DNA of 64,000 nucleotides from Halomonas alimentaria (GTDB lineage: Bacteria > Pseudomonadota > Gammaproteobacteria > Pseudomonadales > Halomonadaceae). The stretch covers positions 1,762,127-1,826,126 of the forward strand of contig NZ_WUTT01000001.1 of assembly GCF_009902005.1 (NCBI RefSeq), written 5' to 3'. Shown in pieces: positions 54,309 to 63,926 of the stretch (its first letter is position 1; each line of letters begins with the position of its first letter). A model generated the notes under the pieces. That model was not told where the DNA came from. It saw only the letters and a program-made list of their open reading frames with translations, and did no database searches. The translations under genes and the position numbers were made by a program.

Positions 54309-55400
54309 ATGACCGCAAATTTTACTGCCTCGGGCGCATCACCGCATCTGCTGGTGGTTCGCAATGACAAGCTCGGTGACTTTATGCTTGCCTGGCCGGC
54401 GCTGGCTAGTCTGAAACAGGCCAGCCCGACGCCCCGAATCAGCGTAATGGTGCCAGCCTATACGGCTCCTATGGCCCGACTCTGTCCCTGGATCGATGAG
54501 GTATTGATCGACCCGGGCGAGAATGCAGACCGCGCAGCTCACCAGGCGCTACTACGGAAGGCGAAGGCGGCAGATTTCGATGCGCTGCTCACCCTCTACT
54601 CCACCCCGCGCATTGGCTGGCTGGGCTGGCGAGCCGGTATCCCTCTACGCATGGCCCCCGCTACGAAATGGGCGCAGATATTTTACAACTGCCGAATCAC
54701 CCAGCGCAGGTCACGCTCGGATAAGCCCGAGTACCGCTACAATCAGGAACTCGCCGAAGCGTTACTGGAGCGGCTCGATCTGGTAGGAGGCTCGACACCA
54801 CAGCCTCCTTTTTGGCCGCTTGCTGCGCAGACACGCAAGACCCAACGTTACCGCCTCGCGAAGGAGCTCGATCTCCCTGCCGATCGTCCATGGTGCTTCC
54901 TGCATGGTGGCAGCGGAGGGTCGGCCGTCAACCTCACACCAGCACGTTATGCTGAACTGGTCCAGAGGATCGAAGCGAGACAGGAAGGTCCCCTGCGGCC
55001 GTTGTGGATCCTGACCGCCGGCCCCGGTGAGGAAGCGACGGCTGAAGCGATCCTCCGCCCCCTCACAGAAGCAGGACTAGAGGTCTACCATCTACCGCCG
55101 CGTGATGGGCTTGACGACTTCGCCATAACGCTTGCCGCGGCTGACCTCTTTATTGCTGGCTCTACCGGTCCGTTGCATATCGCCGGTTGCCTGGATATCG
55201 CCACCGCAGGGTTCTATCCAGCCCGCCGCTCGGCCACTCCGCTGCGCTGGCAGACCTGCAACCGGGCCGAGCACCGGCTGGCCTTCTGTCCACCCGAGGG
55301 CTGCGGCGAGCGTGACATGGACAGCATCGACCTTGATGACGCAGCAACACGTATAGCCAACCTGCTGAAGTCGCTTACCCGCCAGGAGTTTTCGTCATGA
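54309..55400 (+). CDS. GT9-family glycosyltransferase
   Basis: A 363-residue protein of the heptosyltransferase family. LLVVRNDKLGDFMLAWPALA, VMVPAYTAPMARLCPWIDEV, CFLHGGSGGSAVNLTPARYA, and LFIAGSTGPLHIAGCLDIAT (donor-site STGPLH in place of the usual DSGPMH). It is less similar to WaaC/WaaF than the genes at 46659 and 57917, so it probably transfers another sugar. The stop overlaps the GT2 gene start (ATGA), so the two are coupled. Confidence 0.86.
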   Translation: MTANFTASGASPHLLVVRNDKLGDFMLAWPALASLKQASPTPRISVMVPAYTAPMARLCPWIDEVLIDPGENADRAAHQALLRKAKAADFDALLTLYSTPRIGWLGWRAGIPLRMAPATKWAQIFYNCRITQRRSRSDKPEYRYNQELAEALLERLDLVGGSTPQPPFWPLAAQTRKTQRYRLAKELDLPADRPWCFLHGGSGGSAVNLTPARYAELVQRIEARQEGPLRPLWILTAGPGEEATAEAILRPLTEAGLEVYHLPPRDGLDDFAITLAAADLFIAGSTGPLHIAGCLDIATAGFYPARRSATPLRWQTCNRAEHRLAFCPPEGCGERDMDSIDLDDAATRIANLLKSLTRQEFSS

Positions 55401-56161
55401 CGCCCATTACCGGCATAGTGATCACTCTCAACGAACAGGAACGAATCGGCGAGTGCATCGACTCCCTGATGCCCCTATGTGATGAGGTAATCGTCGTGGA
55501 TTCATTGAGCCAGGATGACACCGTTGCGATTGCCGAGCTGAAAGGGGCCACAGTGCTGCAACAAGCCTATCTCGGTGATGGGCCCCAGAAGGCCTTTGGC
55601 GTTCCCCATGCCAGGAACGACTGGATTCTGGCGCTGGATGCCGACGAGCGTCTTGACGAGGATGCGATTGCTTATATACGCAACTTGTCATTAGATAATC
55701 CGTCCATGGCCTATAGTTTCAACCGTCGAAATTTCTGTGGTAACCATTGGGTCAAGGCCGCCGGCTTCTACCCCGACAAAGTCGTCAGGCTCTACAACCG
55801 GACAACCTCAGGCTACCTGCCCAAGAAGGCTCACTCTTCGGTTCAAGCTCCCCTGGTGAAGGATACTGGTACCCATATTCGCCACTTCACCTACGAAAGC
55901 CTCTCGCACTGGATCCAACGCATCGACCAGCTCTCGACTCGGGATGCCTGGGCCATGAAGGAGCGCGGCGTCACTCCTTCCACCCTGCGCCCGACACTTC
56001 ATGCCATCAGTGCCACTTTTCGCAAGCTGATATTAAAAGGCGGTATTTTTCAGGGGGTTGACGGTTTTACCGTTGCCATGACGACAGCCTTTCATGCCTA
56101 CATGAAGTACGCCAAGCTAAACGAGCTCCATGAGGAAGACGCTCATTCTGATACGCCATGA
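55397..56161 (+). CDS. GT2-family glycosyltransferase (WaaE/KdtX-like)
   Basis: A 254-residue GT-A enzyme. ITGIVITLNEQERIGECIDS opens the nucleotide-binding domain, VIVVDSLSQDDTVAIAELKG follows, and WILALDADERLDEDAIAYIR carries the DXD-type DADE motif. FCGNHWVKAAGFYPDKVVRL and AHSSVQAPLVKDTG resemble the LPS-core beta-glucosyltransferase WaaE/KdtX. The C-terminus has a hydrophobic helical region. It starts inside the GT9 stop (ATGA). Confidence 0.85.
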   Translation: MTPITGIVITLNEQERIGECIDSLMPLCDEVIVVDSLSQDDTVAIAELKGATVLQQAYLGDGPQKAFGVPHARNDWILALDADERLDEDAIAYIRNLSLDNPSMAYSFNRRNFCGNHWVKAAGFYPDKVVRLYNRTTSGYLPKKAHSSVQAPLVKDTGTHIRHFTYESLSHWIQRIDQLSTRDAWAMKERGVTPSTLRPTLHAISATFRKLILKGGIFQGVDGFTVAMTTAFHAYMKYAKLNELHEEDAHSDTP

Positions 56162-56228
56162 CTGCTGCACCACTCTGCTCCAGCCCCCCTCGCTTGGTAA
56201 TTTGTGAGGGGTATTAACGGATAAAGAC

Positions 56229-57911
56229 ATGACTCGCACAGGACAGATATCCCCTTGCCACCATCCCCGCTGGTGGGCTCTGCTCGTGATCGGGCTCTGC
56301 CTTGGCTACGCCATCGTCACCGTGGCGGTGCTGCCGGTATGGAGCCTGGTGCCCATCGCCGGTGCCTGGCTGGGCCTGGGCTGGCTACTGCGTTGGGGCG
56401 AGCCGCCGAACCCCAGGCCACCAGTCAGGGTCTGGCCCTGGTCGCTGGTGCCACTCTGCCTGTGGGGCGTCTACGTCTATCTGGCCGAGAGCTTCGGCAT
56501 CGTGGAGATCGGGGCGATCTTCTTCCACCTGCAGGCCGGAATCGCCGAGCACGGCGGTAGCGGCCGCCTGGTGGCGGCGGTGCTCTATACCCTGACGATG
56601 CTGGCCCTGCTGGCTGCCTTCACCTGGCTGGCGCGCCGCGACCATCGCTGGCGACTCGCGGATCGCCTGCTGGCACTGGTGCTGGTGGCCAGCAACCCGC
56701 TGTTCTACAGCATGGGGCAGCGCAGTGCGGCCATCGTCACCGATGACGGGGCCTGGCTGGACCGCCGCTACGTGGCCCCCACGGTCGAACAGGCTCCGGC
56801 GGAACCTCCCAACCTGCTGCTGCTCTACCTGGAGAGCATCGAGCGCACCTATGCCGATCGCGAACGCTTCGGTGATGCCTATGCCTTCCTCGATGCCCTG
56901 GGCCGGCGTGGGCATGTCTTCGAGGGCGTACGCCAGCTGGAGAATACCGGCTGGACCATGGCCGGCATGATCGCCAGCCAGTGCGGCACCCCGCTGATGC
57001 CGGCGGGGCTGCTCCACGACAACCAGTTCGAGCCGCTGGGCCGTGTGGTGCCCGGCATTCGCTGCCTGGGCGATGTACTGGATGAACAGGGCTACCGACT
57101 CAGCTTCCTGGGCGGGGCCAGTACCGAGTTTGCCGGCAAGGGCATCTTCTACGAGGACCACGGGGTCGACACGGTCATGGGCCGGGCGGAGCTCGAGCCG
57201 CGCCTGGAGGACCCGGAGTACGTCAACGATTGGGGACTCTTTGATGACAGCCTCTATGACTTCACCGTCGAGGAGATTCGCCGTCTGGAAGCCGAAGACG
57301 CAGGCCCCTGGGGCGTGATCAATCTGAGCATCACCGGTCACGCGCCCAACGGCTATCCGGCCCAGGCCTGCCTGAAGCGCCAGGGCGAGTTCGACGGCGA
57401 GGATATCCTCTACTCGGTAGAGTGCTCGGCCTGGCTCGCCTTCGATCTGATCGACCGACTCGAGCACGAAGGACTGCTCGAGAATACCCTGGTCGTGATC
57501 GCCAGCGACCACCTGACGATGCGTGTGTCGGCCTGGGAGCAACTGATCGCAGGCGAGCGTGACAACACCTTCATGCTGCTGGGCGAAGGTATCGAGGCCG
57601 GTGCCCGCACCCAACGCGAGGCCGCCAGCATCGACCTCTTTCCTACCATCCTGGAGGCCATGGGCTTCAGCATCGAGGACCACCGGGCGGGGCTGGGGGC
57701 TTCCCTGCTCTCCGCGGAGCCGACCCTGGTGGAGCAGCACGGTCTGGCCGACCTGTCGGCCCGCATGCACGAGGAGACGGCCCTGCAACAGCGCCTGTGG
57801 GAGGGCCTGGTACCCGATGGCAGAGAACAGGAGAACGGGCAGGCTGCCCCCCGTCAGGTCCTGGAGGCACCCGGGAATGGGGCCGAGGAAGCGGCCCCGG
57901 CCATGCAGTAG
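56229..57911 (+). CDS. OpgB-like phosphoglycerol transferase (sulfatase fold)
   Basis: A 560-residue membrane enzyme. The first 165 residues hold about four helices. The periplasmic sulfatase-like domain includes LLLLYLESIERTYADRERFG (nucleophile region), ENTGWTMAGMIASQCGTPLM, GDVLDEQGYRLSFLGGASTEF with AGKGIFYEDHGVDTVMG, and VIASDHLTMRVSAWEQL; these blocks line up with E. coli OpgB (MdoB). OpgB moves phosphoglycerol from phosphatidylglycerol to osmoregulated glucans. No opgGH is nearby; placement suggests decoration of LPS or periplasmic glucan. Confidence 0.83.
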   Translation: MTRTGQISPCHHPRWWALLVIGLCLGYAIVTVAVLPVWSLVPIAGAWLGLGWLLRWGEPPNPRPPVRVWPWSLVPLCLWGVYVYLAESFGIVEIGAIFFHLQAGIAEHGGSGRLVAAVLYTLTMLALLAAFTWLARRDHRWRLADRLLALVLVASNPLFYSMGQRSAAIVTDDGAWLDRRYVAPTVEQAPAEPPNLLLLYLESIERTYADRERFGDAYAFLDALGRRGHVFEGVRQLENTGWTMAGMIASQCGTPLMPAGLLHDNQFEPLGRVVPGIRCLGDVLDEQGYRLSFLGGASTEFAGKGIFYEDHGVDTVMGRAELEPRLEDPEYVNDWGLFDDSLYDFTVEEIRRLEAEDAGPWGVINLSITGHAPNGYPAQACLKRQGEFDGEDILYSVECSAWLAFDLIDRLEHEGLLENTLVVIASDHLTMRVSAWEQLIAGERDNTFMLLGEGIEAGARTQREAASIDLFPTILEAMGFSIEDHRAGLGASLLSAEPTLVEQHGLADLSARMHEETALQQRLWEGLVPDGREQENGQAAPRQVLEAPGNGAEEAAPAMQ

Positions 57912-57916
57912 CCGGT

Positions 57917-58972
57917 TCAGGCCTTGGCGATGGTCGCGCGCCCCGCGAGGATCGCCTGGAGCAGGCGCTGCGGGGTGATTTCCGTCAGGCAACGGGTATG
58001 GCCCAGCGGGCAGACGCGCTCGAAGCAGGGCGAGCACTCCACGGCCAGGTAGTGGATCTCGGCGTTGTCGGTCAGCGGCGGCGTGTAGGCCGGCGAGGAG
58101 GAGCCGTAGATCGCCTGCACCCGGGTCCCCACCGCTGCCGCCACATGCATCAGGCCCGAGTCGTTGGTGACCACCTGCTCGCAGTCGGCCAGCAGGTCCA
58201 CGGCATCGGCCAGCCGTGTCTTGCCGCACAGGTTATGGGCGCCCTCCAGGCCCTCGGCAATGGCATCTCCCGCCTCGACGTCCTTGGGCCCACCCAGTAC
58301 GCGCACTTCGAAGCCGTCGGCCACCAGGCGCTCGGCCAGCACACGGAAGTGTTCCAGCGGCCACTGCTTGGCGGGGCCGTACTCGGCTCCGGGCATCATG
58401 CCGATGGTCGGGCCCGAGGAGAGGCCCAGTCGCTCGCGCAGGTCGGCCTGGTTGGCCGCATCCACCTCCAGCCGGGGCTGGGGTATCGCGAAGCTGCCCG
58501 TGGCCGCCTCATCGGCGGCCAGCCCTAGGGAGACGAAACGCTTCACCGTCTGGTCGAGCACGCGCTTGTCGAGACGGCAACGCTGGTTGAGCAGCCCAAA
58601 GCGCTGCTCACCGTGAAAGCCGACGCGATAGGGAATGCCCGCCAGGAAGGGCACCAGCGCCGACTTCCAGGAGCGCGGCAGCACGATAGCCCGGTCGAAG
58701 CGACCGCGCAGCCCACGCGCCACCTCACGGCGGACGGACCAGCCAAACTGGCCATGGGCGACGTCCAGGGCGATCGCCTCATCCACCTCGGGCATGCGCT
58801 CAAGGATCGGCAGCGACCAGCCCGGCGCCACCACCGCGAGGGTGCAGCCGGGATGGCGAGCGCGCAGCGTCATCAGCAGGCTCTGGGCCATCACCATGTC
58901 GCCGACCCAGGAGGGACCGACCACCAGGATGCGCTCACCGCCTTCCCCGCCCTGCGCGGCCGAATCAACCAT
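57917..58972 (-). CDS. waaF: ADP-heptose:LPS heptosyltransferase II
   Basis: Adds the second heptose of the inner core. 351 residues: [20 protein letters not shown] (exact WaaF start pattern), [56 protein letters not shown], and [20 protein letters not shown]. The start overlaps the hldD stop by 8 bases. The C-terminus has [19 protein letters not shown]. It completes the heptose addition with opsX. Confidence 0.95.
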   Translation of the reverse strand: MVDSAAQGGEGGERILVVGPSWVGDMVMAQSLLMTLRARHPGCTLAVVAPGWSLPILERMPEVDEAIALDVAHGQFGWSVRREVARGLRGRFDRAIVLPRSWKSALVPFLAGIPYRVGFHGEQRFGLLNQRCRLDKRVLDQTVKRFVSLGLAADEAATGSFAIPQPRLEVDAANQADLRERLGLSSGPTIGMMPGAEYGPAKQWPLEHFRVLAERLVADGFEVRVLGGPKDVEAGDAIAEGLEGAHNLCGKTRLADAVDLLADCEQVVTNDSGLMHVAAAVGTRVQAIYGSSSPAYTPPLTDNAEIHYLAVECSPCFERVCPLGHTRCLTEITPQRLLQAILAGRATIAKA

Positions 58973-59921
58973 TCAGCCACTCCAGGTAGTCGCGCACACC
59001 CTCGGCCACGGTGCGGAATTCGCGATCATAACCGGCCTCGCGCAGCCGCGAGATATCGGCCCGGGTGTAGCTCTGGTAGCGCCCCTTCAGCTCTTCGGGA
59101 AAGTCGATGTATTCGATGGCCCCTCGGCCGTAGTAATCGATCACCGCCTCTCCGATGGCCTTGAAGGGCTCGGCGCGCCCGCTGCCCAGGTTGAAGATGC
59201 CGGACTCTTCGGGGTGGTCGAGGAACCAGAGGTTCACGTCCACGACGTCCCCCACGTAGACGAAGTCGCGGCTCTGCATGCCCGCCTCGTAACCATCCCA
59301 GGCACCAAACAGCTTGACGTCCTGGCCGGCGCTGATCTGGGTATGGTGGTGATAGGCAACGCTGGCCATCTTGCCCTTGTGCTGCTCCCTGGGGCCGTAG
59401 ACGTTGAAGTAGCGGAAGCCTACTACCTGGCTGCGGAACGCATCATGGTGGGCACGCACGTACTGGTCGAACAGCAACTTGGAGTAGCCGTAGACGTTGA
59501 GCGGCTTCTCGTGCTCCGGTGCCTCCATGAACACCTCGCTGCCGCCGTAGGTGGCCGCCGAGGAGGCATAGAGGAAGGGAATGCCGCGCTGCTGGCAGAA
59601 GTGCAGCAGCACCTTGGAGTACTCGAAATTGTTGTCGAGCATGAAGCGGCCATCCCACTCGGTGGTATCCGAGCAGGCCCCCTCATGGAAGATCGCCTCG
59701 ATCTTCGGCAACTGCGAGTGCTCGCCGCGCAGCTCGGCCTCCACCCGGCGGCGGAAGTCGTCCTTGTCCAGATAGTCGCCGAGGGTGCAGTCGGCCAGGT
59801 TGACGAACTTGGTTCCGTCACGCAGGTCGTCGACCACCATCACGTCCTGGTGGCCGCGCTGATTGAGTGCCTTGACCAGATTCGAGCCGATGAAGCCGGC
59901 CCCGCCTGTCACTACGATCAT
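58965..59921 (-). CDS. hldD: ADP-glyceromanno-heptose 6-epimerase
   Basis: Converts ADP-D-glycero- to ADP-L-glycero-D-manno-heptose. A 318-residue [23 protein letters not shown] (Rossmann), [46 protein letters not shown] (YxxxK), and [20 protein letters not shown] are characteristic of HldD. It is followed with overlap by waaF and is divergent from glyQ. Confidence 0.97.
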   Translation of the reverse strand: MIVVTGGAGFIGSNLVKALNQRGHQDVMVVDDLRDGTKFVNLADCTLGDYLDKDDFRRRVEAELRGEHSQLPKIEAIFHEGACSDTTEWDGRFMLDNNFEYSKVLLHFCQQRGIPFLYASSAATYGGSEVFMEAPEHEKPLNVYGYSKLLFDQYVRAHHDAFRSQVVGFRYFNVYGPREQHKGKMASVAYHHHTQISAGQDVKLFGAWDGYEAGMQSRDFVYVGDVVDVNLWFLDHPEESGIFNLGSGRAEPFKAIGEAVIDYYGRGAIEYIDFPEELKGRYQSYTRADISRLREAGYDREFRTVAEGVRDYLEWLNG

Positions 59922-59975
59922 GGAGAGAATCCTCTGTCTCGGGGCGTGCGCCTATAACCGATCTTCCGGTGATTG

Positions 59976-59981
59976 TATACT
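59976..59981 (+). promoter_or_regulatory. -10 element of glyQS
   Basis: TATACT with an upstream TTG in GATTGTATACT lies 39 bases before the chosen glyQ ATG. Its predicted start point near 59988 makes the GTG at 59991 unlikely as start. No T-box-like leader fits in this short space. Confidence 0.45.
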
Positions 59982-60020
59982 TGACGCCCTGTGAATTCAT
60001 GGCCAACGGTGCTTTTCCCA

Positions 60021-60995
60021 ATGACACTCTCGACACCTACGTCGACCTCGGCCCCCGGGTCGGCGGCAGACGTCTCGACCTTTCAGGGGTTGATCCTGGC
60101 CCTCCAGCAGTACTGGGCCGAACAGGGCTGCGTGGTGATGCAGCCGCTGGACATGGAGGTCGGTGCCGGCACCTTCCATCCGTCGACCTTCCTGCGCTCC
60201 ATCGGCCCCGAGACCTGGAACGCCGCCTACGTGCAGCCCTCGCGTCGCCCTACCGACGGCCGCTACGGAGAGAACCCCAACCGCCTGCAGCACTACTACC
60301 AGTTCCAGGTGGTGATGAAACCCTCCCCCGCCGAGTTCCAGGAGCTCTACCTCGGCTCCCTCAAGCGCCTGGGCCTCGACCCGCTGGTCCATGACATCCG
60401 CTTCGTCGAGGACAACTGGGAGTCTCCTACCCTGGGCGCCTGGGGGCTGGGCTGGGAAATCTGGCTCAACGGCATGGAGGTGACCCAGTTCACCTACTTC
60501 CAGCAGGCCGGTGGCATCGAGTGCTACCCCGTGACCGGCGAACTGACCTACGGCCTCGAGCGGATCGCCATGTATCTGCAGGACGTGGACAGCGTCTACG
60601 ACCTGGTATGGACCATTGCCCCGGATGGCTCCCGGGTCACCTACGGTGACGTCTACCTGCAGAATGAGCGTGAGCAGTCCGCCTACAACTTCGAGCACGC
60701 CGACGTCGACTTCCTGTTCGGTGCCTTCGACCAGCAGGAGCGCGACTGCTCTCGCCTGCTCGAGGCCAACCTGCCGCTGCCCGCCTATGAACAGGTACTC
60801 AAGGCCTCCCACACCTTCAACCTGCTCGACGCCCGTCACGCCATCTCGGTGACCGAACGCCAGCGCTACATCCTGCGCGTACGCACCATGGCGCGTGACG
60901 TGGCCCACGCCTATTTCGAGTCGCGCAAGGCCGCCGGCTTCCCGCTGGCTCCCGAGGCGCTGCGCCGCGAACTGCTTGAACAGGGAGACACTTGA
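60021..60995 (+). CDS. glyQ: glycyl-tRNA synthetase alpha subunit
   Basis: Catalytic subunit of the bacterial heterotetrameric glycyl-tRNA synthetase. The 324 residues start with a Thr/Ser-rich stretch, then [77 protein letters not shown], and [20 protein letters not shown] chose the ATG at 60021; the GTG at 59991 would give 10 more residues. It is followed by glyS with 2 bases between. Confidence 0.96.
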   Translation: MTLSTPTSTSAPGSAADVSTFQGLILALQQYWAEQGCVVMQPLDMEVGAGTFHPSTFLRSIGPETWNAAYVQPSRRPTDGRYGENPNRLQHYYQFQVVMKPSPAEFQELYLGSLKRLGLDPLVHDIRFVEDNWESPTLGAWGLGWEIWLNGMEVTQFTYFQQAGGIECYPVTGELTYGLERIAMYLQDVDSVYDLVWTIAPDGSRVTYGDVYLQNEREQSAYNFEHADVDFLFGAFDQQERDCSRLLEANLPLPAYEQVLKASHTFNLLDARHAISVTERQRYILRVRTMARDVAHAYFESRKAAGFPLAPEALRRELLEQGDT

Positions 60996-60997
60996 GC

Positions 60998-63064
60998 ATG
61001 GCTGCCAACACCCTACTGGTTGAACTGGGCGTCGAGGAACTTCCCCCGAACGCCATCGACACCCTCTCCGACGCCCTGGCCGAGGGCCTGCATCGCGGCC
61101 TGCGTGACGCCGATGTCGCCCATGGCGAGGTGTATGCCTACGCCACCCCCCGCCGACTGGCGGTCCGCATCGAGGCGCTGAACGACAAGCAACCCGATCG
61201 CGAGGTGGAGAAGCGTGGCCCGGCACTGGCGGCCGCCTTCAAGGACGGCCAGCCCACCAAGGCCGCCGAGGGCTTCGCCCGCTCCTGCGGCGTCGGCGTG
61301 GACCAGCTGATCCACCTGGAAACCGACAAGGGCACCTGGCTCGGTTACCGTGAACAGCAGAAGGGCGAGAGCATCGCCGCCCTGCTGCCGACCATCCTGC
61401 AGAAGGCCATCGATTCCCTGCCGGTTCCCAAGAACATGCGCTGGGGCGCCTCGCGGGTGGAATTTTCCCGCCCGGTACACTGGCTGGTCGTGCTCTACGG
61501 CAACCAGGTCATCGATGCCGAGGCGCTGGGTCTCGCGGCCGGTCGCACCACCTACGGCCATCGTTTCCATGCTCCCGAGGCCATCGAACTGGCGCATGCC
61601 GACGACTACCTCTCCAGCCTGGAGCAGGCCTGGGTGCTGGCCGACCGCCAGGTGCGCCGCGAGCGCATCCGCGAGCAGGTGCTCTCCGAGGCCGAGGTCC
61701 AGGAAGCCAGCGCGGTGATCGACGAAGCTCTGCTGGTCGAGGTCAGCGGTCTTGTCGAGTGGCCCGTGGCACTCACCGGCAGCTTCGATGAACGCTTCCT
61801 CGAGGTGCCCGCCGAGTGCCTGATCTCCTCGATGAAGGCGAACCAGAAGTACTTCCACCTGCTCGACGACCAGGGCCGCCTCAAGCCGCTGTTCATCACC
61901 ATCTCCAACATCGACAGCAGCGACCCTTCGCGGGTCATCGAAGGCAACGAGAAGGTGATCCGTCCGCGCCTGGCCGATGCCGTCTTCTTCTACGACACCG
62001 ATCGCAAGCGCAGCCTGGCCTCGCGCACCGCTGAGCTCGCCGGTGTGGTCTTCCAGAAACAGCTCGGCACCCTCGCCGACAAGGCACACCGCAGCGCCGC
62101 GGTAGCTGCCTTCATCGCCGGCCAGATCGGCGGTGAGGCCAGCCATGCACGCCGCGCCGCCGAACTGGCGAAGTGCGACCTGGTCACCGAGATGGTGCTC
62201 GAGTTTCCCGAGCTGCAGGGCACCATGGGGCGCTACTATGCCACCCAGGATGGCGAGCCCGCCGAGGTCGCCCAGGCCATGGAGGAGCAGTACCTGCCGC
62301 GCTTCGCCAGCGATGCCATTCCGCAGAGCCGTACCGGCCAGGCGCTGGCCCTCGCCGACCGCCTCGACACCCTGACCGGGATCTTCGGTATCGGCGCCCG
62401 CCCCACCGGCACCAAGGACCCCTTCGCGTTGCGGCGTGCCGCCATCGGTGTGCTCAACATCCTGATCAAGGGTGAGCTCGGCCTCGACCTGCGTGAATTG
62501 CTCGACCTGGCCGCGACTCAGCACCAGGAGCTTCCCTACGCCGAGAAGCTGGTGGATGAGGTGCTGGACTACATGCTCGACCGCTTCCGCGCCTGGGGAC
62601 ATGACGAGGGGATCTCTACCGAGGCCTACCTGGCGGTGCGCGCTCGCCCGGTAACGCGCCCGCTGGACTTCTCCCGCCGCCTGCGCGCGGTACAGGCCTT
62701 CACCGGTCGTGAGGAGGCGGCTGCCCTCGCCGCCGCCAACAAGCGTGTCTCCAACATCCTCGCCAAGCAGGCAGATGAGGTGGGCAGCGCCGTGGATGCC
62801 TCCCTGCTCCAGGATGCTGCCGAGAAGTCACTGCATGACGCGGTCAACAGCCTGCGCAGCAGTGTTACGCCGCTGCTCGGTGAGGCTCGCTATCAGGAAG
62901 CGCTGGACGCCCTGGCCGGCCTGCGTGAGCCGGTGGACGCCTTCTTCGACCAGGTCATGGTCATGACCGAAGACCAGGACGTGCGCAGCAACCGCCTCGC
63001 CCTGCTGGCCGACCTGCGTGGGTTGTTCCTGGAGGTGGCCGATATCGCCCAGCTTCAACAGTAG
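60998..63064 (+). CDS. glyS: glycyl-tRNA synthetase beta subunit
   Basis: The 688-residue beta subunit binds and positions tRNA-Gly. LLVELGVEELPPNAIDTLSD at the N-terminus, AYATPRRLAVRIEAL, CLISSMKANQKYFHLLDDQG, KEKR-free metal site in NEKVIRPRLADAVFFYDTDR, AAFIAGQIGG, and DPFALRRAAIGVLNILIKG are the family pattern. An ATG at 60998 is chosen with GGGAG 10 bases upstream; a TTG at 60992 would overlap glyQ. The terminator follows at 63092. Confidence 0.96.
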   Translation: MAANTLLVELGVEELPPNAIDTLSDALAEGLHRGLRDADVAHGEVYAYATPRRLAVRIEALNDKQPDREVEKRGPALAAAFKDGQPTKAAEGFARSCGVGVDQLIHLETDKGTWLGYREQQKGESIAALLPTILQKAIDSLPVPKNMRWGASRVEFSRPVHWLVVLYGNQVIDAEALGLAAGRTTYGHRFHAPEAIELAHADDYLSSLEQAWVLADRQVRRERIREQVLSEAEVQEASAVIDEALLVEVSGLVEWPVALTGSFDERFLEVPAECLISSMKANQKYFHLLDDQGRLKPLFITISNIDSSDPSRVIEGNEKVIRPRLADAVFFYDTDRKRSLASRTAELAGVVFQKQLGTLADKAHRSAAVAAFIAGQIGGEASHARRAAELAKCDLVTEMVLEFPELQGTMGRYYATQDGEPAEVAQAMEEQYLPRFASDAIPQSRTGQALALADRLDTLTGIFGIGARPTGTKDPFALRRAAIGVLNILIKGELGLDLRELLDLAATQHQELPYAEKLVDEVLDYMLDRFRAWGHDEGISTEAYLAVRARPVTRPLDFSRRLRAVQAFTGREEAAALAAANKRVSNILAKQADEVGSAVDASLLQDAAEKSLHDAVNSLRSSVTPLLGEARYQEALDALAGLREPVDAFFDQVMVMTEDQDVRSNRLALLADLRGLFLEVADIAQLQQ

Positions 63065-63091
63065 AAGTCACTGGGCAATATCACCGAGGCC

Positions 63092-63122
63092 AAGGCCGGC
63101 AGCATATGCTGCCGGCCTTTTT
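63092..63122 (+). terminator. glyQS terminator
   Basis: AAGGCCGGCAGCAT and its complement form a perfect 14-base-arm palindrome ending in five T residues. It begins 28 bases after the glyS stop. Confidence 0.93.
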
Positions 63123-63137
63123 CATGCCTGGTGGTGG

Positions 63138-63153
63138 CGTTTCACATGAAACA
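63138..63153. other. parS-like site 1 (degenerate)
   Basis: CGTTTCACATGAAACA matches the 16-base ParB site TGTTTCACGTGAAACA at 14 positions (first base and one central base differ). It is the weakest of the three clustered copies. Confidence 0.65.
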
Positions 63154-63190
63154 TGCCGACGGCCTGAGACAAACAGCCATTGCCTGCCGA

Positions 63191-63206
63191 TGTTTCACGT
63201 GGAACA
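63191..63206. other. parS site 2
   Basis: TGTTTCACGTGGAACA is an exact bacterial parS sequence (the reverse complement of TGTTCCACGTGAAACA). ParB would load here and organise the origin region for segregation. Confidence 0.92.
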
Positions 63207-63282
63207 TCACCAGCCCCAAGCCGAACCGATTCTAAGCAGACAGAAGAGGCCAGCATTCCTCCCTCAGCTCCTTGGCAGCCAA

Positions 63283-63298
63283 TGTTCCACGTGAAACA
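63283..63298. other. parS site 3
   Basis: TGTTCCACGTGAAACA is the exact parS consensus, 77 bases from site 2 and in the opposite orientation. All three sites lie between glyS and gmhB. Confidence 0.93.
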
Positions 63299-63338
63299 CT
63301 GCGTTCCGGCAATCATTTGCAACAAGGAACCGAACCCC

Positions 63339-63923
63339 ATGACCTCCCCCGACCGCCTGGTGATCCTCGACCGCGACGGCGTGATCAATCAGGACTCTGA
63401 CGACTATGTGAAGTCCCTGGCGGAGTGGATCCCCTACCCCGGAGCCATCGACGCCATCGCCCGGTTGAGCCAGGGCGGCTGGACAGTGGCAGTAGCAACC
63501 AACCAGTCCGGCATTTCTCGTGGCTACTATACCGAGACTACTCTGGCAGAGATGCATGCCGAACTATGCCGACTGGTCAACGAGGCGGGTGGCGAGATCA
63601 GCCATATCGCCTGGTGCCCGCACGGCCCTGACGACGGCTGTAGTTGCCGCAAGCCACTTCCCGGGCTGCTGGAGGAGGTGCGTGATGCACTGGGGCTGGC
63701 TACCCTGTCCGGCAGCTGGATGGTGGGTGATAGCCTTCGCGACCTGCAGGCGGGGGATGCCATGGGCTGCCATCCGGTGCTGGTACGCAGTGGCAAGGGG
63801 GAAATGACGCTCGCCAAGCATCCGGAACTGGTGACGACAGATAGCGAGACCCGCGTCTTCGAGGACCTGACCGAGTTCGCCGACTGGTTAATGGCTAGGC
63901 AGAAGCTCAAAGCTGGAAATTAA
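63339..63923 (+). CDS. gmhB: D-glycero-beta-D-manno-heptose-1,7-bisphosphate 7-phosphatase
   Basis: HAD-family phosphatase of the ADP-heptose pathway. 194 residues: RLVILDRDGVINQDSDDYVK (catalytic aspartates DRDGVIN), VAVATNQSGISRGYY, WCPHGPDDGCSCRKPLPG (zinc-binding cysteines and histidine), and GSWMVGDSLRDLQAGDAMGC. The ATG at 63339 has AAGGAA upstream; the longer frame would run through the parS sites and is rejected. It supplies HldE with heptose-1-phosphate; hldE and hldD lie in the same window. Confidence 0.95.
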   Translation: MTSPDRLVILDRDGVINQDSDDYVKSLAEWIPYPGAIDAIARLSQGGWTVAVATNQSGISRGYYTETTLAEMHAELCRLVNEAGGEISHIAWCPHGPDDGCSCRKPLPGLLEEVRDALGLATLSGSWMVGDSLRDLQAGDAMGCHPVLVRSGKGEMTLAKHPELVTTDSETRVFEDLTEFADWLMARQKLKAGN

Positions 63924-63926
63924 GGT

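Noticed and set aside
59941..60020. A T-box or other riboswitch before glyQS
   Set aside because: The leader is only about 30 bases; T-box control of glyQS is also not usual in gammaproteobacteria.
63180..63338. N-terminal extension of gmhB through the parS region
   Set aside because: The extra 53 codons are translated parS palindromes with no family similarity; the ATG at 63339 aligns to GmhB.
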